A DNA stretch of 11,645 bases from positions 1 to 11,645 of the forward strand of contig JAEDMD010000042.1 of assembly GCA_016303195.1 (NCBI GenBank). Direction: 5' to 3'. Made by a program: the position numbers and the translations under genes. The notes under the pieces are model-generated. The model saw nothing but the letters and a program-made list of their open reading frames with translations. It did no database searches and had not been told where the DNA came from. Below, piece after piece: positions 1 to 6,075 of this stretch (within the stretch, counting starts at the first letter, position 1; every line of letters begins with the position of its first letter). The stretch comes from Oscillospiraceae bacterium. Lineage in GTDB: Bacteria > Bacillota > Clostridia > Oscillospirales > Ruminococcaceae.

Positions 1-1
1 T

Positions 2-1351
2 AAATATCTGTCATATTGTCAGTTACATCAACTACATATGAAGCCATTTTTAAAACTTCTCCCGCTTATTACAGTCCTCTCTTTCTGCATCGTAGTCACA
101 AATCCGTGGCATAAACTGTATTACAAAGTCTTTCAGGTGCATAATATTGAATACGGTCTGCTTTTCTACATTTTCCAGTTCATTTATTATATAAGTATAA
201 TCGTTGGTATCACAATGATGGCGGTGAAATTTGCACGTGAGAAAAATCAGATAACAAAACAGGCTATCTTACTCATTCTTTCAACTGCCGTTCCCCTATC
301 AGTCAACACTCTCACACTTTTTCACATAATCAATTCCAGAATTGAGCTTACTCCCCTGTTTTTCGCCTTTTCGAGCATCATGCTCCTTATCGCTGTGGGA
401 AGATACGGTCTGCTCAATATCAACAGCATTGCAATGCGTGACACTATCGACAACATGAATATCGGCGTTGTTATTTTTGACCACTACAATTCTGTAACTT
501 ATAAAAACAAGGCGCTGTCAAAAATGACTGACAGCGAAAATATCCACACAATGCATGACTTTTTCCAGCGTTTTTCCAAGGATAAAGCCATTGAAGGAAG
601 CAGCAGCGTCTATGGTATCAGCGGACGTTTCCTCAGTCTCACACCGTCAGTCTGCAAAAATGGTCAAGGAACAGATGTTGCAACTATCGTCACCGTCAAT
701 GATGTCACTGATTATTACGAGCTTGCCGAAGCTGAAAAAAGGCTTAGTATCGAGCAGGAACGCAACAGGATCGCTCAGGAGATGCATGATTCCGCAGGGC
801 ATACTTTCACTATGATAAGCTCTCTCTCAAAAATTGCAGGATGTGAGATAGTCAGTGAAAATCCCGATATATCCAAGATCTCAGAAAGCCTTGCCGATAT
901 CGACGGGCTTTCAAGAAGCGGTGTGACTCAGTTGAGATGTTCTATCAACAATCTCCGTGAGGATGAATTCATGACCACTGTCACTAAAGCTATACAGACT
1001 GTTATTGACGCTGTACGTGGTGTTGAAATTGATTTCTGTCCGCAGGGCATCGAAGATGAACGCTATTCTTTTGCGATCCGCACTGTTTATGACAACGTGC
1101 GTGAGACTATCACCAATACCATGCGTTATTCCGAAGCCGACAGGATCGACATAATCGCTAAATTTCTCGGTGACAGGCTTGAGATCTACATTCTCGACAA
1201 CGGAAAAGGCTGTGAAAAGATAAAGGAAAATAATGGTCTCCGTGGAATACGTGAACGTACCGAGAAACTCGGCGGCAAGGTCAGATTCATGTCCGTCAAA
1301 GGCGAAGGATTCAGCACGATCATCAATATTCCCGTAAAAATCAAGGAGTGA
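2..1351 (+). CDS. Sensor histidine kinase, NarL/LiaS type with 7TM-like N-terminus (5' partial)
   Basis: Membrane sensor kinase that would phosphorylate the response regulator encoded just downstream. The first ATG is at 38, but the frame is open to the window edge and no ribosome site precedes that ATG, so the true start lies upstream. Numbering from that ATG: hydrophobic segments at about 7-21, 40-62, 75-97 and 103-121, with TNPWHKLYY at 21-29, which resembles the middle of the HisKA_7TM sensor region; the first membrane helices are therefore missing from the window. A PAS-like stretch follows at about 130-225, then a HisKA_3 dimerisation segment with the phospho-acceptor His250 (AQEMHDSAGH), and an HATPase_c domain with N box around E356/N360 and G box DNGKG at 387-391. 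The N box reads TITNTMRYS, slightly off the usual NALKHS form. The family call is firm; the signal sensed is unknown. Confidence 0.9.
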   Translation, partial: KYLSYCQLHQLHMKPFLKLLPLITVLSFCIVVTNPWHKLYYKVFQVHNIEYGLLFYIFQFIYYISIIVGITMMAVKFAREKNQITKQAILLILSTAVPLSVNTLTLFHIINSRIELTPLFFAFSSIMLLIAVGRYGLLNINSIAMRDTIDNMNIGVVIFDHYNSVTYKNKALSKMTDSENIHTMHDFFQRFSKDKAIEGSSSVYGISGRFLSLTPSVCKNGQGTDVATIVTVNDVTDYYELAEAEKRLSIEQERNRIAQEMHDSAGHTFTMISSLSKIAGCEIVSENPDISKISESLADIDGLSRSGVTQLRCSINNLREDEFMTTVTKAIQTVIDAVRGVEIDFCPQGIEDERYSFAIRTVYDNVRETITNTMRYSEADRIDIIAKFLGDRLEIYILDNGKGCEKIKENNGLRGIRERTEKLGGKVRFMSVKGEGFSTIINIPVKIKE

Positions 1352-1356
1352 TACAT

Positions 1357-1983
1357 ATGATAAAGGTCGTCATTGCAGACGATATCCCGGTTCTACGTTC
1401 AGGACTGAAAGCGGTCCTTTCGCAGGACACCGACATAAAAGTTGTAGGCGAGGCTTCAAACGGTCAGGAGGCTTTTGAACTCTGCATCCGTCAGCATCCC
1501 GATGTTGTGCTGATGGATATGCGTATGCCCGACCATGACGGTGGTTACGGAACCCGCAAGATAAAGGACAATTTCAAGGATATAAAAGTCCTCGTCCTTA
1601 CAACTTTCGATGACAAGGAAACTGTGAACCGTGCAGTCTCATGCGGTGCGGATGGCTATATTCTAAAAGAAATGGACAGTGACAAGATAATAAGTTCCAT
1701 CAAGGCTGTGGCTGGCGGCATCAATGTTTTCTGTGACAATGTTTTCCGCTCAATAAAGCAGGATGTCATCATTCAGCAGGAAGCAAAAGATTTCGGACTT
1801 ACCGACCGTGAAAGCGAGATCATAAAGCTGATATGCGACGGATGTGACAACAAGGAGATCGCCGCAAAGCTGTTTCTTGCCGAAGGTACGGTCAGAAACA
1901 GTATTTCCCGACTTCTGGAAAAGCTGGAACTGAAAGACCGCACACAGCTTGCAGTTTTTGCCATCAAAAATAATATCGTCTGA
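1357..1983 (+). CDS. NarL/FixJ-family response regulator (receiver + LuxR HTH)
   Basis: DNA-binding partner of the preceding kinase. The receiver domain (about 1-120) has the acidic pair D8/D9, phospho-acceptor D54 in VLMDMRMP, T82/T83 and K104 in YILKEM. A linker leads to a LuxR-type helix-turn-helix at about 146-205, with LTDRESEIIKL and NKEIAAKLFLAEGTVRNSI. I chose ATG 1357 (208 residues) because AAGGAG at 1343-1348 sits 8 nt before it; an in-frame GTG at 1348 overlaps that ribosome site and is unlikely to be used. The ribosome site lies inside the last codons of the kinase gene, so the two are translationally coupled. Targets cannot be read from the window. Confidence 0.95.
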   Translation: MIKVVIADDIPVLRSGLKAVLSQDTDIKVVGEASNGQEAFELCIRQHPDVVLMDMRMPDHDGGYGTRKIKDNFKDIKVLVLTTFDDKETVNRAVSCGADGYILKEMDSDKIISSIKAVAGGINVFCDNVFRSIKQDVIIQQEAKDFGLTDRESEIIKLICDGCDNKEIAAKLFLAEGTVRNSISRLLEKLELKDRTQLAVFAIKNNIV

Positions 1984-2035
1984 TAGTCAACTCCCATCAA
2001 TCGTCCACTTTAACAAAAAATTAACGAATCATCTA

Positions 2036-2064
2036 TTGATTTATGTTTTATTTTGTGATAGAAT
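2036..2064 (+). promoter_or_regulatory. Putative housekeeping promoter for the NfeD-SPFH pair
   Basis: TTGATT at 2036-2041 and TAGAAT at 2059-2064 are separated by exactly 17 bp, and a TGA triplet immediately precedes the -10 box, giving an extended -10 element. The ribosome site and GTG start of the NfeD gene follow about 35-50 bases downstream. No terminator hairpin was seen between the regulator stop at 1983 and this promoter, so some read-through from the two-component genes is possible. Confidence 0.65.
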
Positions 2065-2112
2065 ATAAGTGTAGGGATTCTACAAAAATATTTTTTGAAA
2101 GGGGGACTAACC

Positions 2113-2547
2113 GTGGAGGTTCTGTTCTGGGCACTGACTTCTCTGGCTTTCATTATCGCAGAGGTGATCACAATTCAGCTTGTTTCCATATGGTTCGCAG
2201 CAGGTGCGTTCATCACTATGATCTTCGCCTACTTCATGCACCCAGGATTCATCGCCGAACTGGTAATATTCATCATCGCTTCGGCTGTTCTGCTGGTGGT
2301 GACCTATCCGCTTCTGAAAAACTGGCGGCACGTTAAACACGTTGGTACTAATTCAGAACTTGAAGTCGGCAAAACGGCAACGGTGATCGAGACTATTGAC
2401 CGGGACAAAGGAACGGGCAGAGTCAGATCAAATGGGGTAGACTGGGCTGCGATATCAGCTGACGGTGATTCAGTAATCACAGAAGGCACTATTGTGACCA
2501 TCGTGCGTGTACAGGGCGCTAAGCTCTTTGTTACCGCAAAAACTTAA
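2113..2547 (+). CDS. Short NfeD-family membrane protein
   Basis: Small membrane protein of the short NfeD type, which typically partners with a stomatin/SPFH protein and is thought to act in membrane microdomain organisation or quality control. It shows three hydrophobic helices (about 3-21, 25-42, 46-67) followed by a soluble beta-rich OB-fold domain (about 80-144) containing GKTATVIE and GRVRSNGVDWAAIS, typical of the NfeD C-terminal domain. There is no ClpP-like protease domain, as expected for short members. I chose GTG 2113 (144 residues): AAGGGGG at 2099-2105 lies 7 nt before it, whereas an in-frame TTG at 2095 precedes that site and has none of its own. The SPFH gene starts 27 nt after the stop, so the two form an operon. 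Confidence 0.9.
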   Translation: MEVLFWALTSLAFIIAEVITIQLVSIWFAAGAFITMIFAYFMHPGFIAELVIFIIASAVLLVVTYPLLKNWRHVKHVGTNSELEVGKTATVIETIDRDKGTGRVRSNGVDWAAISADGDSVITEGTIVTIVRVQGAKLFVTAKT

Positions 2548-2574
2548 TGAAAATCATTTTCGGAGGAAATCACT

Positions 2575-3549
2575 ATGAATGCATTATCAATTATCGTTCT
2601 TGCACTTATCATCATTATTCTTTTCATCATCGTAAGCTGCATCAAGGTCGTTCCGCAGGCTCATGTTTTCGTTGTTGAGCGCCTGGGTTCGTTCTATGCA
2701 GAATGGGAAACGGGACTTCATATCCTTGTTCCGTTCATCGACAGAATATCAGGCAAAGTCTCACTGAAAGAAAAAGTTGTTGACTTCAAGCCTCAGCCTG
2801 TTATCACTAAGGATAATGTTACTATGCAGATAGATACAGTAGTATTCTATCAGGTCACTGACGCAAAGCAGTACATCTACGGCGTTGAAAGACCTCTCGC
2901 AGCTATCGAGAATCTCTCCGCTACCACTCTCCGTAACATCATCGGCGAAATGGAACTTGATGCTACACTTACTTCACGTGACGTAATCAACACAAAGATC
3001 ACTTCTATCCTCGATCAGGCTACCGACCGCTGGGGTATCAAAGTTAACCGTGTCGAACTGAAAAACATCCTCCCTCCAAGAGAGATACAGGATGCCATGG
3101 AAAAACAGATGAAGGCTGAGCGTGAGCGCCGTGAGAAGATCCTTCAGGCTGAAGGTGACAAGAAATCTCAGGTTCTTGTTGCAGAAGGTGAAAAGGAGTC
3201 ACAGATACTCCGTGCTCAGGCTAAGAAAGAAGCTCAGATTCTCGAAGCTGAGGCTGAAAAGCAGGCTATGATACTTCGTGCAGATGCCGTGAGAGAGCAG
3301 AAAATGCTTGAGGCTGAAGGTGAAGCTAAGGCTATCGAAATGGTTCAGCAGGCTCTTGCTGACAGTATCGTAAAGCTGAATCAGGCTAACCCGAATGAAA
3401 GAGTTATCCAGCTCAAGTCACTGGAATCCTTCGCAAAGGCCGCTGACGGCAAAGCTACAAAGATCATCATTCCAAGCGAGATACAGGGTCTTGCAGGTCT
3501 TGCAACAGGTCTGAAATCACTGGTTGAGAATGATAAAACAGCTGAATAG
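2575..3549 (+). CDS. SPFH/stomatin-like (band 7) protein
   Basis: Membrane-anchored scaffold of the stomatin/prohibitin superfamily, closest in layout to QmcA-type bacterial stomatins. A single hydrophobic helix lies at about 4-23, followed by the SPFH domain (about 25-185) with VPQAHVFVVERLGSF, GLHILVPFIDRI and LPPREIQDAMEKQMKAER. A long charged helical region (about 175-265) carries repeated AEGE/AEAE-type units (AEGDKKSQ, AEGEKESQ, AEAEKQAM, AEGEAKAI) and probably drives oligomerisation. The C-terminus is short and hydrophobic-poor. The length, 324 residues, is usual. Ribosome site GGAGGA at 2562-2567 is 7 nt before ATG. Pairing with the NfeD gene upstream is a well known arrangement and supports both calls. 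A strong terminator follows. Confidence 0.95.
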   Translation: MNALSIIVLALIIIILFIIVSCIKVVPQAHVFVVERLGSFYAEWETGLHILVPFIDRISGKVSLKEKVVDFKPQPVITKDNVTMQIDTVVFYQVTDAKQYIYGVERPLAAIENLSATTLRNIIGEMELDATLTSRDVINTKITSILDQATDRWGIKVNRVELKNILPPREIQDAMEKQMKAERERREKILQAEGDKKSQVLVAEGEKESQILRAQAKKEAQILEAEAEKQAMILRADAVREQKMLEAEGEAKAIEMVQQALADSIVKLNQANPNERVIQLKSLESFAKAADGKATKIIIPSEIQGLAGLATGLKSLVENDKTAE

Positions 3550-3572
3550 AATATTTTGGTCTGAAATAAACA

Positions 3573-3617
3573 AAAGCCATCGGGCAGAGGTGATCTGTCT
3601 GATGGCTTTATATTTTT
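3573..3617. terminator. Bidirectional intrinsic terminator between convergent genes
   Basis: Arms 3573-3588 and 3594-3609 form a 16-bp stem (14 Watson-Crick and 2 G-U pairs on the plus strand) around the loop GGTGA. On the plus strand the stem runs into TATATTTTTAA; on the minus strand it is followed by TTGTTTATTTC. It ends the SPFH operon from the left and the lipoprotein gene from the right, whose stop codon is at 3616. Confidence 0.9.
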
Positions 3618-4377
3618 AATACATCTTTTTCAGCGAAACATCGTCATGATCGGGTCTTACCAGAACAACATATGTACCATATTCAACAGGATCTTCTTCA
3701 CTGTATTTGAATCCTGTTAGTATACTGTAAGAACCATATATCTGACCATCAGCTTTTATGAACGATCTGCTTTGGATCGAACCTTCACCGTCGGCGGTAC
3801 ATTCTTTTATAATTGCATCTGCTTCCTTGTCATATTTTTTTACATCAACTTCTTTTTCGGGAACAAAATAGTCAAAATCTGCCTGCTGAATAGTTCCGTC
3901 GCCGTTCAGTTCTGCCTTGAACCATCCTTTATCGCCGATTTCCTCAATAACATCATAGTATGCCTTATTATTTCGTGAACCGTCATAGGTTTCGCCAAGC
4001 ACAGGTTCAACTTTCACCGACTCGCCGTGAGGCAAGGTATCATCAAGAAATTTGTTGATCTTGTCAACCGGAAGTTCATCGGTCTTTATAAATCCTGCAT
4101 TTATAACCTCAGGTGTGTTGCGGAATCTGACCACTCTCCCCTTTTCATCGAATGCCAGCTTCGCACCGTCAGATGTGGTATACATCTCAAAATTGTAATT
4201 TGGTCTTTCGCAGTCATAGCACCATTTTCCTGAAAGCTCCTCGCTGAATTTTTCTTCGGATCTTGTAAACGCAGAAGAATCTATTCCTGTGCCGTCAAGG
4301 CGAGGAACTTTGATTTGCGAACTGCATCCTGTGAGAATCAGTGTACCGATAGATAGTAAGGCTATCATTCTTTTCAT
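3616..4377 (-). CDS. Lipoprotein of unknown function
   Basis: Predicted membrane-anchored, surface-exposed lipoprotein. The N-terminus MKRMIALLSIGTLILTGCSS has a short basic start, a hydrophobic core and a lipobox LTGC with Cys18 as the lipidation site. The mature part (about 235 residues) is acidic and beta-rich, with two stretches of similar type: DGAKLAFDEKGRVVRF near 69-84 and ELNGDGTIQQADFDYF near 158-173. These are faintly reminiscent of PepSY/YcdB-like repeats, but I would not assign a family on that. Ribosome site AGGAG (complement of 4386-4390) is 8 nt before the ATG. It has its own promoter, is divergent from the acyltransferase operon and convergent with the SPFH gene. It may share a regulator with the divergent operon through the repeats at 4464-4494. 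Confidence 0.85.
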   Translation of the reverse strand: MKRMIALLSIGTLILTGCSSQIKVPRLDGTGIDSSAFTRSEEKFSEELSGKWCYDCERPNYNFEMYTTSDGAKLAFDEKGRVVRFRNTPEVINAGFIKTDELPVDKINKFLDDTLPHGESVKVEPVLGETYDGSRNNKAYYDVIEEIGDKGWFKAELNGDGTIQQADFDYFVPEKEVDVKKYDKEADAIIKECTADGEGSIQSRSFIKADGQIYGSYSILTGFKYSEEDPVEYGTYVVLVRPDHDDVSLKKMY

Positions 4378-4421
4378 AGTGTCATCTCCTTTTGTATATG
4401 TGGATATTTTTCTACAATATT

Positions 4422-4450
4422 ATTATACATTTTTAATAATATCTTTTCAA
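4422..4450 (-). promoter_or_regulatory. Near-consensus promoter for the lipoprotein gene
   Basis: Read on the minus strand, TTGAAA (4450-4445) and TATAAT (4427-4422) are separated by exactly 17 bp, the optimum for a vegetative sigma factor. The lipoprotein ATG lies about 45 bp downstream of the -10 box. The TTGTA repeats begin 14 bp upstream of the -35 box, where an activator would usually bind. Confidence 0.75.
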
Positions 4451-4463
4451 GTGTTATTTTAAA

Positions 4464-4496
4464 TTGTAGTGCAATTGTAATATTCTTGTAATATAT
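4464..4496. promoter_or_regulatory. Three TTGTA repeats at 11-bp period, candidate OmpR-family operator
   Basis: TTGTA begins at 4464, 4475 and 4486, giving TGTAGT-N5-TGTAAT-N5-TGTAAT. The last two copies extend to TTGTAATAT. An 11-bp period puts the copies on one face of the helix, and TGTWAH-N5-TGTWAH is the known WalR (YycF) consensus in Firmicutes; PhoP boxes are near-identical in reverse orientation. The sequence match is visible; binding by a WalR/PhoP-like protein is inferred. No such regulator is encoded in this window, and the NarL-type regulator at 1357 belongs to a different family. The region is AT-rich, which raises the chance of a coincidence. Confidence 0.4.
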
Positions 4497-4559
4497 TAAA
4501 CTATTATATTTTTTTACAAAACCTATTTAAAAAAATTTGCCTGTACTTGTCTTTTCTAC

Positions 4560-4588
4560 TTGCATTTAGTCAGAATTTGTTGTATAAT
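4560..4588 (+). promoter_or_regulatory. Putative promoter of the acyltransferase operon
   Basis: A perfect TATAAT at 4583-4588 lies 17 bp after TTGCAT at 4560-4565, a weak -35 match, and is about 70 bp before the MBOAT start codon. The long 5' leader (about 60 nt) shows no obvious riboswitch or attenuator. The weak -35 box would suit an activator-dependent promoter, but this is inference. Confidence 0.55.
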
Positions 4589-4658
4589 TAAAAGTGCGTG
4601 ATATTTTACAAATAAATTCATCCGAATGGTCGGAAATACAGTATAAGGCGGTAAATCA

Positions 4659-6059
4659 ATGGTTTTTTCAAGTTTATTCTTTATTTATATATTTTTACCA
4701 ATTTGTCTGCTGATGTATCTGCTTGCAAGAAATGTCAGCATGAAAAACTGGGTACTCATTATCTTCTCAACTCTTTTCTATGCATGGGGTGAGCCTGTTT
4801 ACATTTTCCTTATGATAGGAACTGCCCTCATCAACTACTTTGCAGGTCGGATAATCGGCAAATATCAAGGTAAAGCAGGCGACACGATCGCTACATACTT
4901 CACTGTTATCTACGATTTTGCAATGCTTGGTATATTCAAATACAGCGGATTTATCGTTGAGAATATCAACGCCCTGCTATCATCGAATATTCCTGTCCCC
5001 GACATAAAACTGCCTATCGGTATCAGTTTCTACACGTTCCAGACAGTCTCCTATATCATCGACTGCCACTGGGAATCGGTAAAACCGCAGAAAAGCTTCA
5101 AGAACTTCCTGCTCTATCTTACCCTTTTTCCTCAGCTTATCGCAGGTCCTATCGTCCGTTACAGCACTATCGAAAAAGAGATCGAGGACAGAACTATTTC
5201 AATTACCGACGTTTCCTATGGTCTGAACCGTGTTGCACTTGGTCTTGCTAAAAAAGTGCTTCTCGCAAATCAGCTCAGCATCATCGTTGACAAGTACCTC
5301 CCGAATATCGAGGGTATCACTGTTTTCGGCGCATGGTTCGGTGCTATCGCATATGCTATGCAGATATATTTCGACTTTTCGGGCTATTCCGACATTGCCA
5401 TTGGTCTCGGCCGAGTTTTCGGATTCCATTTCGACGAAAACTTCAAGCACCCGTTCATCTGCAAGGATGTTACAGAATTCTGGCAGAGATGGCACATCTC
5501 TCTCAGCACATTCTTCCGTGACTATCTGCTCTATGTTCCGATTTTCGGCAAAAGAAGAAAGTACGGCGGACTTTTCCTCGTATGGCTCTGCACAGGTATC
5601 TGGCACGGCGCTAACTGGAATTTCATCCTCTGGGGCATCTATTACGGCATTTTCGTTTTCATCGAAATGCTGATCGGCAAGAAGAATATGAAGAAGATAC
5701 CGATCGTTATCCGCCAGATCTACAACAAGATCGTTATTATCGTAGGTTTTGCTATTTTCTATTTCGAGGATCTGGGCAAGCTGGGAAGTTTCTTCAAAAC
5801 AGCTTTCGGTTTCGGAGGAAACGGACTCATCGGTATTCAGGATAAGATCACTTTCATGAATAATGTATATCTTTTCGCAGTTGCCATTGTCTGCTGTTTC
5901 CCGATAATCGAAGGATTGAAAAAGCTCACAGACAAGGTATTCTTCACCAAGAGTATCGCATCTGCCGTAACTGCTGTATGCTCGGCTATACTCCTGCTCC
6001 TCACAAGCGTTATGCTTGTTGATGCGACCACAAATCCGTTCCTGTACTTCCGTTTCTGA
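4659..6059 (+). CDS. MBOAT-family O-acyltransferase (AlgI/DltB-like)
   Basis: Polytopic membrane acyltransferase, expected to take an acyl group from a cytoplasmic carrier and move it through the membrane for attachment to a surface polymer. About 10-12 hydrophobic segments span 466 residues, the usual length of AlgI-type members. Conserved landmarks are LPIGISFYTFQTVSYIID (118-135), FPQLIAGPIVRY (157-168), MQIYFDFSGYSDIAIGLG (244-261), FWQRWHISLSTFFRDYL (274-290) with the conserved His279, CTGIWHGANWNFILWG (321-336) with the likely catalytic His326, and the C-terminal NPFLYFRF. The ribosome site AAGGCGG (4645-4651) is 7 nt before ATG. It is the first gene of a six-gene operon, followed after 16 nt by the DHHW protein, the usual partner of AlgI-like proteins. 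The acyl donor is probably the ACP encoded in the same operon. Confidence 0.95.
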   Translation: MVFSSLFFIYIFLPICLLMYLLARNVSMKNWVLIIFSTLFYAWGEPVYIFLMIGTALINYFAGRIIGKYQGKAGDTIATYFTVIYDFAMLGIFKYSGFIVENINALLSSNIPVPDIKLPIGISFYTFQTVSYIIDCHWESVKPQKSFKNFLLYLTLFPQLIAGPIVRYSTIEKEIEDRTISITDVSYGLNRVALGLAKKVLLANQLSIIVDKYLPNIEGITVFGAWFGAIAYAMQIYFDFSGYSDIAIGLGRVFGFHFDENFKHPFICKDVTEFWQRWHISLSTFFRDYLLYVPIFGKRRKYGGLFLVWLCTGIWHGANWNFILWGIYYGIFVFIEMLIGKKNMKKIPIVIRQIYNKIVIIVGFAIFYFEDLGKLGSFFKTAFGFGGNGLIGIQDKITFMNNVYLFAVAIVCCFPIIEGLKKLTDKVFFTKSIASAVTAVCSAILLLLTSVMLVDATTNPFLYFRF

Positions 6060-6075
6060 TAAATGAGGTAACATA

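Noticed and set aside
1348..1350. In-frame GTG as an alternative start of the response regulator.
   Set aside because: It overlaps the AAGGAG ribosome site that is properly spaced for ATG 1357, and receiver domains start directly with the IKVVIADD strand.
2095..2097. In-frame TTG as start of the NfeD gene.
   Set aside because: It lies upstream of the AAGGGGG site, which serves GTG 2113; the extra residues KGGLT do not fit the start of a membrane helix.
4497..4658. Possible riboswitch or attenuator in the leader of the acyltransferase operon.
   Set aside because: The stretch is AT-rich with no stable stem-loop or recognisable riboswitch core.
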